Part shown: in pieces, positions 31,464 through 45,365 of the stretch
Layout of the letters: every line of letters starts with the position of its first letter
Position numbering within the stretch: the first letter of the stretch is position 1
NCBI GenBank assembly: GCA_022410635.1
Contig: JAJVDF010000213.1
Location: 559,233 to 623,232, forward strand
Direction: 5' to 3'
Source: Tretioscincus oriximinensis
Taxonomy: Eukaryota; Chordata; Lepidosauria; Squamata; Gymnophthalmidae
Length of the DNA: 64,000 nucleotides
Translations under genes and position numbers: made by a program
The notes under the pieces: generated by a model
Seen by the model: the letters and a program-made list of their open reading frames with translations, nothing else
Told to the model about the DNA's origin: nothing
Database searches by the model: none

Positions 31464-32458
31464 CACTGGCGGACTGTGTCTAAAAATATTGGTTGCCAGA
31501 AGACAAAGGGGCCCTACCTATAAGGCTATGATTTGGACACAAGGCCCTATCCTGACCCCAGACTCCACCCTAGCCCTGCCCAGACTCAGATCCACTGTGG
31601 AGAAATATCCAAATGAGAATTCTCATATGTAGAATTGTTGTGTTTGGGGGGATCAATGGGCAGTCATATATTTTACACGTCCCCCTTCCCTCAGCTAAAC
31701 TTCAGCATCACTGTTCATTTATAGACTATCAACATTAATTTGTGGAATTATTAATAATTTAATTAATTAATAATAAACTGGATTAAAGTATTTAAACTGA
31801 ACTGAATATGCAAATGAGCAAGTTAAAAATTATAAATTATTCTGAAGATACAAATATATGGTAAACACACAGAAAATATATATTTTTAAAAAAACTTGTC
31901 CCTTTGCTATTCTCTCTTTCCTTCTGAAAGTGAACTGAAGCTGCTTGCCTGAGCTGCTTCTTTGATGCGTCGCTGTCACTTTCAGGTGTCTGCTGGGCCG
32001 CTGTGGCATCGAGGAAGGTTGAGCGAGCAGAGCAGTTGAAGGAAACTCACCTCGCCTCCAGTTTCAGGCAGGCTGAGGAAGGCAGCCATCATTGCCACCA
32101 TAGTGTTGGAAATGAATTGAGTTTTCTTCAACTGCTCTGTTTGTTCAGCCTCCTTCCATGCGGCCCAGCAAGCAGCTGAAAGGGCTTCATCACTTCAAGC
32201 AGAGGCAGCAACTCAGGCAAGCATCAGCAGCTATGGTGCCAGGGATAAAGTGGTGGGGGTGAGCAGGAAGGCGCCATGTCATGGCTGCGAGTTTGCACAT
32301 GCGCAGTACGGCCATACAGCACAACCATGCATGTACAAAACAAAAAAATACTTTTTTAATTTTATTTTTCCATGGCCCTGCTGTGGAAGGACCCACTTCA
32401 TCAGAGACCCAACATGTTATCAATCAGGCAAGCTGGCTCCCTAGCCAGTCCACCCCTG
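31464..32458. mobile_element. hAT-like non-autonomous element, 995 bp
   Basis: The left end CACTGGCGGACTG and the right end CAGTCCACCCCTG form imperfect terminal inverted repeats. An 8-bp duplication TGTGTTTT flanks the unit (31456-31463 and 32459-32466). Short open frames inside on both strands are not transposase-like. The 8-bp repeat is T-rich, so its weight is less than that of the other hAT duplications here. Confidence 0.6.
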
Positions 32459-32466
32459 TGTGTTTT

Positions 32467-35400
32467 TATTTTAAAAATATAACTGAAAAGTTTCTTTGTG
32501 GCAGGGTTGAATGTTTGCAAATCCTGGTGTGTATCCTTCATGTTGCAGTATCTGTATGGATTGTCTCTCAGGCTACATCCCCACATGACTTATTTATTCC
32601 ACTATTGTTGGATTTTCCACAATAAAGCACTGTGGGGACGGATTTATTCCAGAATATCTAAGCTTTTGTCATGGGAGAATAAATAAATGATAGGGGGATG
32701 CAGATTTTCTTAGGAGTAGCCATTCAGGACTGAAACAATACACAGGTTGAGTTCTAAAAGTACTTGAGAACATTATCCCAGCTGTGAAAAGTGCCACCAT
32801 AGGAATCATTTTTAATCAGCTTCCATATGGTGGGAAGGATTTCAAATGACTCTCAGTTAGATGAATACAAACTTTTAAGTGCCTTTAAAGAGTTTTTGGA
32901 AATCTGCTTTTAATAGATAAGGGGAATTTCATATAAACAGTATGTGCATTTAATGGCCTGACTAAATATCTGTGGTAGGCTGCTCAGCATATTTTATTAT
33001 TATATATTAGGCAGAATTAGAGGAGTCTGGAAAGATGATAAAACTAGTCAATAATGTTCCAGGACAATATATTCTGCTAATATAGTAGGACAAGCATAGT
33101 TTGACATGCATGGTGGCATTATTGGGTGCATGTTCTATTATTATTACTACATTTAAAATGTCTATAGACCCTTGTAGGAGGAAGAGAAGGGACTATAAAA
33201 AAATTTGGAAAAATAGCTTTGTGTCAGCTTTCATTTTTTCACTTAAATAGTATTACTTTTTTGTTTTAAATACTCCTGGCTTTCCATATTGTAAAAAATA
33301 TATAAGCAACTGAAAAAACATTGACAGTCAGAAAAGTGAAAAACACAATGAAGCTGTAGAGACTAATCACCTCACCTTTCATTTTCCTACATGCCGTCAG
33401 CAAATCAGAAAGGCAGCAGGGATACCAGTTTAGCAGAGGTTTGCTTTGTACAGGAGCCTTAATGTAGATCTATTTGTCAATTGCACCTTTCCTCAGCTGT
33501 ACTCTGTGTTTGTAAGAACCAGCACATTATGTCAAAACCTTGTCACTGTTTTGTCTTGATGCTTCTGAAAACCCCAAACTAAAATATAACAAAATCTATG
33601 GTGTAGAGGCAGAGGTTATGAGAATGAGATTCAGCTCATTTTAAAAGAGGGCCTTGCATAAAATAGTAGGTCAAATGGCAAAGCTGGTAAGAATACAATA
33701 ACTGCTGTCCTCAGCAGTGAGTGAGAAGTATATGCCATATTTTTATTGTCCTTTCTTTTTGCTTCATAGCTGGAGCAGAGATGAAAGCTTTTGTCAAATT
33801 GGTTCTTAGGGTTTTTTTTCCCCCGCAACCCCTTTTTTAACGTCAAGCTTAAAGAATTAGAAAGTCACCTTGTCATTTTTTTTTTCACTACAGTAATTCT
33901 TGCCAAATGGAAAATGCCATATTTTAAGTGTTCTAACTACTCTGACTTCTGTCAATCTGGCTTTGAGCTTGGAAAAGCATCAGGCCATCAACATGTCAGT
34001 ATGTTAAAAGTGTTGTAATTTTGAGTACTTAGGATTTCCTTTGGAAACAATAGAAGTATTATTTTCCATGGGAGCTAAAAGCCTGCAATATATTTAAAGT
34101 TGCTCTACTTGAAAATTGATATGTTGAGACTCATACTGATGAATTTTAGAGTGCTGGGAATATTTTGTCGCTTTCCATCATGTGAAATAGACCTGGTTTG
34201 GGGAAAATAAAAAGGAAATGGCAAGTGGTGGTGGTGAAGATGAAGCCATTGTGTGGAAAAAGCAGATGGGATTGTTAATTTGCAACACAAATTTGTATTA
34301 TTCTGTCATGATATGTGCCGATGAATATAGGGTGGTTCCAGATGAGGTTTTATTAGACTGTTATGGCATGATTATGGGTGGTTTGCCTCACACCTAACTG
34401 TGGGGATCCAGCAGCAGTAGTATTAACAAGGCCCAATATTATGCTTCCTTCTTCTAGTCCTTTTATGCTGATTCTGTAGCAAAATGTGCCATCTTCCTGT
34501 CATGATGGTGTCACATAGACACAACTACCTTCCAAGAGTTCCAGTCCTCAAAATGCTTCAAAGTGCAAGATGGGATATGAAAACACTGTTGAATTTAGTC
34601 AGGAAAATGAGGCATTTTTATTACACCCCCCCTCATCGGCCTCAGATCTCTGAGGTTTTAAACTGCCTCTAAACATAGAGAGTTTAGAAGTGAAAAGAGA
34701 GATCTGAAAAAAATACTAATCGATTAAACATAGAGCTCAGTAAAACAGTCTGGTACATTAAAGGGCTTTATAGTAATGAATATGTGTGAGCATATTCCGA
34801 GTTTTGTTATTATTTAGAAGTACGTTTTAAAGTATTCATATTAATTAGAGATGTCATGTTAATACCAATAAGTGAAAACAACAGTTTTTAAGTTCATTTT
34901 TAGGGCTGGTTTTATTTCTACCTGTATGTAGATTTTTTTGACTAATGTGTATAGACTGCTAATTAATTAAATTATCAACACATAGAACATAGGTCTTCAC
35001 TAGAAATATTTGAAGGATTCTAGTAGCTTCAGCAGCCTGATAGTTTTGAGGTGTTTTCAATGATAATTTCCATTAGTCATAGTTGGGACACAAATACCAA
35101 AACAGTTACAGGGTTGTGAGTAAGTGAAGAATATCTATTATGCTAGATATAGATTGTTTTTGGCTGTCTGCCATCTTTTGCATCTGCACTCCAATACTAA
35201 ATTGGATTTAGCTGAAGATCAAGGTGAACAAGCCAGTTAAAGCAAAAGATCCACTCCTACCCCCACCCAATATCTGCTTGATAAATAAGCCATAGAGAAA
35301 CGCTACCAAAGCTCAATATTGACCTTTGAAAAACATCAGAGCTGTTTTTTGCTTTTCTTGCAAATTATGCTTTCCAGTGGTAAATGTTTTGTTTGTTTCC

Positions 35401-38400
35401 CTAAAATGACACTGATAGTGACTTGGCATTATGTCCTCACTCTGTACATCCAAATGAATACAGAGATTGTCTGAAATGCCACCCACCCACTGAATACCAG
35501 TGTTCTCCAAAAAGCTAATAAATGAGATCTTAAGTATTGAATAAAGGAAATAGTCTGTGGTGAGGCCATTGTGGTACCATTGTGATGTCTTCTGAATGCA
35601 GATTCTGCACGTTTTTTGCTCTTGTGGTATACTGGCCATGATAAAAAAAAAGTAGAGTCCCACACTACCCCTCCATTGAAATATTTATTCACCACATATG
35701 TTGCCATAAGCACAAGTGAATGATACAAACGTAGAGCAGAAATAAGTGTTGTGCATCTCTGATTTCTACTCTTCCACCACACCAGTGTTGTCACAAAAGG
35801 CAAAACTATTTGCAACTTTCTTTGGGCCTATTAAGATGCTCATGTTTTCCTAAACAAGATTCTCCACCCGTTCCCCCATATTTTAAAAAATGCCACAGCC
35901 AGAAACATCAGTGCTGAGGAATAGAGAATGGTTGCAATATTTGTATGACCAAAAGCAGTGGCAGGTGTGTAAACAACACTTGTGACAATACTAACATAAC
36001 AGTCTTCACAGAATGTTTCTTGACATGCTTATACCATAGATACTGCTTCAATATATTTTCCATTAGAAGTAAGAAACTAAAACATACATTTTAGGTATAT
36101 ACTGCACAGAAGAAATATGCAGTATGATATTACTATGCAACAACTATATCACAAACGATTATGTAGTGACAAAATGCATATGAAATACTAAATATGTATT
36201 AGAGGCGCTTGCGAAAGTACACTTAGTTTCAAGGAACATCTTAAGCCATTTATTTTAAATAAAACATACTGAATGTTTACTATATCTACTACACTCAAGA
36301 CATAGATAACTTCTGTGTAATGTTTTCTACGACACAGGAGATCTTTAGTGTATAGAAAATCTGTGGTCTGTTAGCATCTTGTAGTATAGTATGATTTATT
36401 TCGAACTATTAAAAAGAAATCTCTTCTATGTCTGAATTTCCTGGTATGTTAGCTACAACAATCCCTACCTCACCCTCCAAAAAAATCTTTTCTCAAAATG
36501 CTTACAATGAAGGACTCATTAAGTTTGTTTAATTTAGAAAGGTCATTTTTGGTCACTGCTTTACCAAGGAGTGCCCAGTCTAAAGACACACAAAAATATN
36601 TGTGACGTAGATCACTCACTGAACATCCGGAAACTAGCTTTTGTTTTCTCTTCTTTCTCTTTTAAGTTTAGCGTTGTCTTCCTTAACAATGGGTGCTACT
36701 CACCAATTGGACATTTGTCTGTCCAGCTTTCTATGGCTCTGATTAATCACTCATTCATTATACAGACTGTGATTGGCTAACTTTCCATTATCTGTGTTTA
36801 CGTAGCTTTCTCCTCACTCTAACAAAAATAGAGTTAGCCTATGCCTGTGGTTGCATGTGTTTTTTTAAACCATCTGCATTCCTGAAAAATTGTGAAGATG
36901 GTTTAAAAGGACACGTGTCTACCATTTCAATGTTATTATTTCCTGATTGAGTAAAGATGCCTATTCTGATGCAACTGTGTCTTTTTAGCACCTATTACAT
37001 GTTCCTTTATAAACAAAGGGTCTGGTCATAGACTAAATCATGAACAAAATGGGTGTTCGTTTGCTTTTTGATTTTCAGTCTGTTTCTTCAGAACTGATGA
37101 TGGTTTAAAAATACATGTATGTTCAGGTTTAAATATAAACTTGTATTACAAGCTGGGACAATCTGTTACTTTTTTTAGAAGTGGGTTCAATGGAATACCA
37201 TGAGACAACTTTCAAACATAATTTTTTAGAGCATTTTTTAAAAAATGTGAAGATCTTTGTCAACACTCATTTGGCAATAAATTGAATAAAAATTCCAGAA
37301 ATGATATCAAACCTTGCTTTAATATGACTGGATTAAAGTGCCAGCATTGAAATAATGTATCATTTTTAAAAATAGTTTAAATTACAGCACATTGAAACCT
37401 CCAAGCATTAGTGTTTTGTTTGACTCAGGAATGCAGTTTTTCTGTTTGGTTCTTAGATCCTGAGCATTTTATGAGTCTTCTCTTCAAAGAATATTTCTGT
37501 TTGAATGGCCTTTTCCTTTGATAACTCTATCCTACTCCGGATCATAGTTCTGCATAGTGATCCTAGACCATTACTCTACAGGAAGGGTGAGGTTGAGGTC
37601 CCTTCTCAGTCGGAAATATCTGTGTTAAATAACTTGTATGGTACTTTACTCTAGAAAGGCAGTGCTCAATAGCCCTTGAAATTTCTCATTTCTTTCCTAT
37701 GGAGGGCGCACAGTAGGCTACATAATAGAGCATAAAGCAAGACACTAGTGTTTGACTTGATGATTAATTTTCATTTATCTGTCACGAATCTATTGTGGTG
37801 TTCTGGCTGACTCTAAGTATTCTGTTAAGTTTTAAATCCCTTGACTTGTACTTATAAGCCCTGTTCTTTAGTTTTGAACGGTGCCCATTCAATCAAAGAA
37901 AGTTTTCTGAGCTTCTGATATGAGAGCTGAATTATTGAAAAGATAGATATTTTCTTTTTAATTCCTAGTTCTTACAGTTAGACAAGTAAATGCTGAGTGC
38001 AGATGAAATTTCACAAATTCAGGCCATACCTCTATTTCTGGTGTGAGGCAGGTTGGGAAAGCACCTTTCAGAACACCTTTGTGAATTTCCATGGAATACA
38101 CGAAAAAGCATCTTATGGGAAATAGAGTTACCAGACAAAAATTGGGATAGAACTTTGCAACTTTAATTACTTTAGAAGAGAGGACTTTTTACTAGGTGCA
38201 ACTTATAATGACTGTTCCACTTTTCCACACATATTTGCACACCAAAAGTGCCAGGAAAGTGTACCCTGCCATCAGAAATAGAAAGGGGGTGGTGGTGGAA
38301 ACAGTGACTTCCTGGGATGAGGAAGGTTATCCCTGGATAAACAGAGACAATCTTATTACAATCTTATTTCTTTTAAAGCCTGGAAAAAAGCATTCACTAT

Positions 38401-38910
38401 TACACCTCACCCACCTTCAGGTTTCCATGCAGTACCAAAGCATTGCCTAGCAATCTCATCACCGGACGAGCCCCATAAGGCATTGCTGCTCTTGCTTCCT
38501 ACAATTCCCAGCTTTCTCCAGGATTGTTTTAGCCGAGAGGCTCTTGAAGTCTCGCGAGATTTGTAATGTTCAAATTGCTGAATATCTTTACAGAGATTTT
38601 ACAAATTTCCACTGTGAAATCAGACAAACTGCAGTGGCTAGAAATTCCGTGACAAAAGGCCTTTTTAGCTAGTGGATTGCTAAACAGCTGCGACCTTGTG
38701 GGGTGGTGATGTTGCTATCAAATCATGTAGCTGCACCCTTAGTGTGAGTATATGGATAGCGTCAGGGCCAAAGCAAGGACCTTGACACCATTGCTGAGGC
38801 TGAGTCCAGGAAAACAACATATAACTTTGGCTGCTGTGACCCTATTTCTCATTTCAAAATATATAATTGTACAAATGGATGGGGAAGAGAAAGGGACTAC
38901 ATACATTTGC
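32467..38910. other. Intron stretch with no recognised element
   Basis: AT-rich intron; ordinary in texture. An N at 36600. No exon or RNA gene supported. Confidence 0.55.
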
Positions 38911-38916
38911 CTCCTG

Positions 38917-39080
38917 TTAGGGTTCCCACATAAAATCCAGGATAAATCTTTGGACTTTTAATGGCTATAGGAGAGAGGAGTTTTCATCAGGTGCAGCTTC
39001 TGTACCTAGGAGGGGGGAATCACTTTTTCGTACCTATTAAAGGTCCAAAGGTCCAGCCCCAGATTTTATGTGGAAACTCT
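38917..39080. mobile_element. Possible short MITE with inverted termini
   Basis: TAGGGTTCCCACATAAAATC at the left and its approximate complement GATTTTATGTGGAAACTCTTA-type sequence (in parts: GATTTTATGTGG, AAACTCTTA) at the right form a 24-bp imperfect inverted repeat. Flanks CCTCCTGT and CCTCCCAT agree at 6 of 8 positions, compatible with an old hAT duplication. Confidence 0.4.
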
Positions 39081-39827
39081 TACCTCCCATGGACAGATGC
39101 AGATATAGGCTTTCTACCCCACACACAAATTCTACCGAATTGTACATGAAATTATTTCATTGCAAGTAAGCAATGTTGTCACATGTTGGGCAACATAAGG
39201 AGGTGACTCCAGTCGACCTTTGATGTCTCACCACTTCTATACAGACCAGATCTCTTGAGATATTTTCCAGTTAAAATGGCAATGTAGTGTGTGCTACTGG
39301 AATCATTGGAACTGCATCACTTATTTAAAATATTTACACTCTGTTGTTTAAATGTGTAGGATTTTTTTGTCATTCTTTGTATTGACTAGGAGTAGTAAGA
39401 CAGAAAGGTGCATTGAATACAACAGTACTAATTACCAGAGCAAATAAAGAAGATCAAAAGTATCACATTAACACCATGGTATTATTCCTCTACCGTCTCT
39501 TCACCAGACATCACGGTGAATAAGATTACAGTGTCTGGAGCATTTTCAAATTATTTTTCTGGCATTGCTTCCTGGAGAAAATGTATTCATCTCCTGCCCG
39601 TTTTTCTAGCTGAGATGTTCATTTTGTGGAGGCTGACAACCCCAAAGTTTTCTTTAGCTTTATTGCTTTAAATCATCCTTCAAAAACAGAGTGAAGGTAT
39701 AATCTATAGGTTATAAAGAAATATTCTTGGATCTTGTAATGAAGGAAGAGCTAAGCTAGCCTAAAAGGCTGGAAATTAATTTCTGGTAACTGATTTTCCT
39801 TTTACTTCCTGTAGTTTTAAAAGTCTG

Positions 39828-39935
39828 GTTGCAGACACACTTTAGCCTTTTAAACCACTTTCAGTCCTGAGGAACTGGTTTAATCCAATTCTTCAGGACT
39901 GAAGGTAATTTAGAATCAAGTGTGTGACCAGGGAT
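39828..39935. repeat. Palindromic repeat, copy 1
   Basis: CACACTTTAG...TTTCAGTCCTGAGGAACTGG pairs with CCAATTCTTCAGGACTGAAG...CAAGTGTGTG. A second, similarly organised copy lies at about 44185-44340 with ATCCTGAAGAACTGG. This suggests a diverged foldback MITE family. Confidence 0.5.
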
Positions 39936-41291
39936 CTTATTGTAGCTTTAACTTCACATTTTAAGTTCAAGAACTATATTGGGCATCTTCAAATCATTTC
40001 CATTCAGTTGTATTTATATGGTGTTATTTTACCATGTGTGTAAACGCTCTGTGCAAGGCAAATTTCTCTCAGACCATACAAATATTTTGCTCTGTATAAG
40101 GTATGCACAAAAGAGCAAGATGAAAAGTGAGAAAATGCTGAGGAAGCAAAGTGTAAAAAGTAGATATGAAGTACAAGTGTGAAAGTAATAATTAGAATAA
40201 TAAAATATGCTGCGATGTGCCAGTGTATATTAGAATGTGGGAACAGAAGTGACAGCGCATATAGTTTTCTATTATGAAGTAAATAAATCTTTTATCAGCA
40301 AAATCTGTATTTGCCAAAGTATAGTTTTAAAAAACATGTGCACTAGAATTAACTTAAAATCCTGATTATTCAAAATTAATTCCTGTGGGTTTTTCTCTTA
40401 CGCAGAAGCCTAGTTTATTAACTTATTATATTGCAGAATAATATAAACTGTTTTTGGCACGTTATATCTGTAAAGAAATATTTGTTTTTAAAAATGGATA
40501 ATCCACTTTTAGGAATTTGTTTAGAACATAATGTAACAGAGCAAACCTGTTGTAGTTCACTGAGCAAAAGAGCAAAAAACGTGAGACACTCCAAAACTGG
40601 GTTTTTACTCCCCCCCCAAAAAAGGGGTCATCTGGTCAGACTACAAAAGAAGTGCCTCAAACAGTGAGGCCCTTGTGTTCCCAAGCCTTCTCTCATCCGT
40701 CTTTTCTAGCACTGATTGTTTATGAGAGGAAGGGGAGCACACCAGTGTATGAATAATCCCATCTTGAAGTCAACCATTTTTTTAAAGGCATCTCCAAGGT
40801 GCTTCTGAGAAAGCTATGAAGTGAAATTGATCACACTAGTTTCTCCCTCTCATAAACATTCTATGTGAGATAAAATGGGTGAGGTTTAAGATCATGATCT
40901 CTTAATCTGGACCACACCTGTACTAGTGAGAGGCTTTCTGTATTCCATTCTAGTGTTCAGAAGGGAGGATGCTGTGCAGAAAGTTCCCAAGATACTTGAA
41001 TATGCTGGGATTTATGTTTTCTTTGTGGTTATTCCCTTTTCCTTCTCTTTTCTCCTCTTGCACCACCCTTATTTCACTTCATGGCTGGTGTGCCTCTATG
41101 TCACACATGCACACACACAAAATACCTCCCACCATCTTTGTCATTCTCTGTGAATCTTGGGCCTTAAGATTTTGCCTAGCATCACAGATACAGAATGAGT
41201 TTATTAGCAGCACCACACAATGATGACTAAGAACAGATGTTCCTACTGGCTCCATCATAGCATATACAGTCCCTTATTTTAGATGAAAGTA

Positions 41292-41494
41292 CAGTGGTAC
41301 CTCGGTTCTCGAACGCCTTGAATGTCGACCAAGGCGATTCCAGAAACTTTTGTCCTGAAATCCGAACACATATTTGGAACTCGAACTTCCTTCGGCGTTC
41401 TTTCGGCCCAGCGCGCCTTGCTTCGGTTCTCGAACAATTTGGTTCTCGACTGTCCTCCCGGAACGAATTCTGTTCGAGAACCGAGGTACCACTG
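41292..41494. mobile_element. Tc1/mariner-like MITE, 203 bp, TA target
   Basis: Terminal inverted repeats of about 23 bp begin CAGTGGTACCTCGGTTCTCG and end with the exact complement. TA flanks are at 41290-41291 and 41495-41496. The internal sequence keeps many CG dinucleotides (TTCGGCG, CAGCGCGCC), suggesting a fairly recent copy. It has no transposase. Amniote MITEs starting CAGTGGTACCTCGG are known; exact family unassigned. Confidence 0.85.
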
Positions 41495-41499
41495 TATTT

Positions 41500-43085
41500 T
41501 AAAACTTTGAAAAATAAATATACCTAGTGGTAATAACCCATTTGTAAACATAATTATATGAACAAAGAGAAAGATATATATAGTTGAATACATTTCTACT
41601 GAACATAAAGCAATTTGCAATATAAATCATAAGGCCAGGATTTCCCTTTTCTTCCTTTTGCTTGCTTCACTGATATTGTTAACATCTGACTTCAACATGG
41701 CAACTTAGTTCTCTATACTTTGTCGTACTTGGTGTTATCTTGTCATATTTTAGTCAGACTTACATCAGGAATGTTTAAAAAAAGTTTTGTTTTTTATGGG
41801 TCTTGGGATCAATTCAAGTGAATTTTAATGAAGCTGCAGATCATTGTCTGCAATTTTTGAGCTGAACCCTATGCTGTTAACTCTTGATTTAACAATATGT
41901 CATCAATTTACTTAATAAAATGTTCTTCAAAAGTGTCTTGAGTTCTTTGGTACGGATCAAGGATTTGGAATTAGAGTATCAGAATATTTGGGCTCTTCAT
42001 AATCTTAAATCTCAGGAATTTATCAGAAAATCTTAAACATTTGTAAAGCAGCATTTTGAAAGCTAATTCTTAATACTAACCAGACAGTCTGGAACAAAAA
42101 CAAGCTTCAGTAAATAGAAAACAGGCTATAATGGACTTAACTATGAAGTGCAGAAAGGATACAGTAATAGAAATGTGTTTTTCATCACCTGAGGGACTAC
42201 ACTTAGATGAGAATTGCCAAATATTCTGGGGGTCACCACTCTGTTCTCTCTGGTGCTGCAGGAACAGGTACTAGTGAACAACGAAGCAATGCCAGAAGCA
42301 GTGCTTTCCGCGTTTTCTTTTCCCTTCAAAAATAATGTTTATTTCCTTTCTTTAGCCTGAATAACCATATTTTATAAGCACAATATATATATAATGGGAA
42401 GGACGATGTCAAGAGTCAGAACTACTGCAGAAATACCACACACCTCCCTCTAACAGGAAACAACCTAACAGCTCAAAAAATCGGAGTCATACTCATGTAC
42501 AAAATAGACAAACATACCTATATTAATAATAACACATACATTTAAGTACTAGTATGTGCATACAAAGCAATAAGGCAAAGTGTACAGCAACACTTAGAGT
42601 AAATGACTCCAGTCAGAAAAAAAGGAAAATATAAGCCTATCGGAGGAGTCTCTGGGATGTCAAGCTGACATATTACAGAGTTCATAAAGTATAGTCTCTT
42701 GACTGGACTGAGTATTATCCTCTTGTCCTCCTCAGCTCATGGTTGGTAAATCTTATAATGACCTTGAGTCCGAATAAAGATAGTAGAACATCTGGCTGAA
42801 ACTCTTCGCGCGTATGTCGAGATTTTCAGTTATTATCTTTTTTCAACAGCCAGTGTGAAGTGTACAACTGGAACCTGTACATAAACAGTGAATATTTAGA
42901 TATCTGTTGCATAACAATCTATAATTAGGAATATGAAAAACATACCTACATCAATTATGATGGTTTTTCATCTCATTCCTAGTTTCTGGCGTTGCTGATG
43001 TGATGCAAGCTCATTAAGGTCATACACCCTCAGCCAGATATTCTGTAGATCTGATCCACCTGGTGGTCTGCCCTCTCTCAATTAA
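41500..43085. other. Intron stretch with no recognised element
   Basis: AT-rich intron; no exon, RNA gene or clear repeat. Confidence 0.5.
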
Positions 43086-43096
43086 AGGGGCATATC

Positions 43097-43414
43097 CAGT
43101 GGCGGCTGGCCACTGTGTTTGTGGGATTCGGCGAACACTCAGAGATTAAAATCAATTATAAAATCTCCTTTCATAGAGGAGCTGCCAACAAATCAAAAAG
43201 CTCCAGGCAGCTTTTTTAAGTGGCAAAAGGGGTTGCCAATTCCTGAACCAATGGGAGGGCTGCCTAGGAGGGGCTACAGTATCTCTCTCAGTTTCCGTAG
43301 AGGTGCCATTTTGTAAGTGCCTGAATGTGCCTCCTTCCAGCCACTTTCATAACTTTGCCGAGGCTGAAGGAACCTGCACCCCTCCCCAGCCCCAAACTGC
43401 ACCAGCTGCCGCTG
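43097..43414. mobile_element. hAT-like MITE, 318 bp
   Basis: Termini CAGTGGCGGCTGG ... CCAGCTGCCGCTG form an inverted repeat with one mismatch. A perfect 8-bp duplication GGCATATC lies at 43089-43096 and 43415-43422. Neither coding capacity nor GC core. A third hAT family distinct from the 3438 and 7139 types. Confidence 0.85.
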
Positions 43415-44184
43415 GGCATATCACATAAGTGTGATATAATAAAGATATACATAGAAAGGTAAATTACTCAATAAAAGCCAGAGTATTCAATCCTACATAT
43501 GTGTATAACAAATCTTAGAAAGCATGTGAGATCCCAGTTCTGATTTAAAGCCCAAGGAGTCTTTCTCTTCCACCCCTTTGTTGCTTCTAGGGCTTTATAA
43601 ATGACATTAACCAAACAAGATCAGGTTATCTGGTTTACCTTCGCTCTCTTTCTTGAAAATGTTAAGAGCCTTCTCCAAAATTTCAAATCACTAAAATCTA
43701 TAGGACCACTCTTACCCGCCTCTGTCTTCCTTTTATCACAGTTCTATTGAGTACAAAACTAGAGATGAAGTAGTCTTGACTATTTTTTTCTGCCAATTAC
43801 TTGTTAATCTTCTTTACCTTCTCAGTGTGTCATTGTAGATTTGTTCTCCTTTTGTCTTCATATATAAAAGTGTAACATGGCTTGCTATTTCCTTCATTCT
43901 GTGCAAAACCGAATTCCACTTGACCTTTTATACTTGTATCTGACAATTTCTCTCCTGTACAGAAACTGCTTTAGTAATGAAATGTTTCTCTTTATCAGAT
44001 GTAGGATATGGTTGTTTTTTCCTACATTTCTTTCCATGATATCGTATCCTGGGGGCTTAATTATGCAAGATGTTAATTGCATTTATTCTAGCTGGAAAAA
44101 TGTTTTAAATTTGCAGATGCAATAGGCAAGTATTCAGAGGCTCTTTTGTCAGTCACTTCTGCAACAGCAATAGGGAAGCCTCTG

Positions 44185-44340
44185 GTGCTGTCCCAACACA
44201 CACTTTTAATCCATTTTCGATCCTGAAGAACTGGGCTAAACTGGGGGGTGGGGGACAGAGAGGGAGAGACTAATTCTTTCTTGGTTTAGTCCTATTTTTC
44301 AAGACTGAAAATAGATTAAATCTGTATGTTGGAACAGAAC
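44185..44340. repeat. Palindromic repeat, copy 2
   Basis: CCAACACACACTTTTAATCC near the left pairs with GATTAAATCTGTATGTTGG near the right; inner arms contain GATCCTGAAGAACTGG and its degenerate counterpart. Related in organisation and core motif to 39828-39935. Confidence 0.5.
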
Positions 44341-45365
44341 CTCTGAAATCTTCATTTAGACTATCTTTTCTGCACTGGGCTGTTGGTCAGAGGAACTGCA
44401 GACTCTTCTAGTATTCTCTGTCAGTATTGAATGAAGTGTAATTCAGGCTGGGTAGTTCAAAATGACTACCTTATCTGGGACAGTGGTAAATCTTTTTGAA
44501 GAAATCTACTGACTTCTTACTTACAAGTGAAAGGGTACAGGAGACACATGGAAGGAGAGACACATTTGTGGACCACTTTAATAGGCAGAAACATTTGGAA
44601 CAATAACAAAACTACCACTGAAATGGGCTCCCTGGGGACTCTGACTGTAGAAGCTTTCCTAGCCATTAGTGAACATAAAGGCTGGCTCCAGAATTTACAC
44701 ACAGTCTTTAGGATCCAGTGTTGTAGCTATCCCAGATCAATCACCAAAATACAAATGCCTTCTTTCAGGACAGAAGAAGCGGTCCCAGACTAGCCCTACT
44801 TACAGGAATTAGAAGGAGAGAAGCAGCAATTGTTTCACTAAACCTTTGTAGAAAGCCCTTGATGTGAGAAGGGGAAACTCTGGCAGAGCAATTAAGCATA
44901 GGAACAACACGGGAATTTGGTGCCTGTGTGGCTGGGAACACAGGACTCCGAAATAGGCAACTACAGCTTACAATAAACCCTAACATTTATTTAATGGAAC
45001 GGGGACTGTGTTGGAAGATCTGGAAACTGCCATGTCCAACACGTTTGCTGAATTCTAAATGCTTAGAGAGTTTTGACTCTATTTTTCATAAATCTACTGT
45101 CCTGTTTCACCAAAATATTGAATATAATATGTTATTTCTAATTCACTCCTTTCTGCTTGTTTTTCCCCTTCCTTTCCATTCTGATTCAAAAAGCAAAAAT
45201 CTAGATATATACAATCTTCTCTGACAGTATAGTCAGTTTAAAAACATGTTGTAACTCTCCTAACATTTCCCATGAACAGCAGGGATATGCACTTTTAATA
45301 GAATAAGAGAGAATATAAACCTTATGCTCCAGATTTGATGCTGGACAAGTAGAGAAGCCTGCAAA

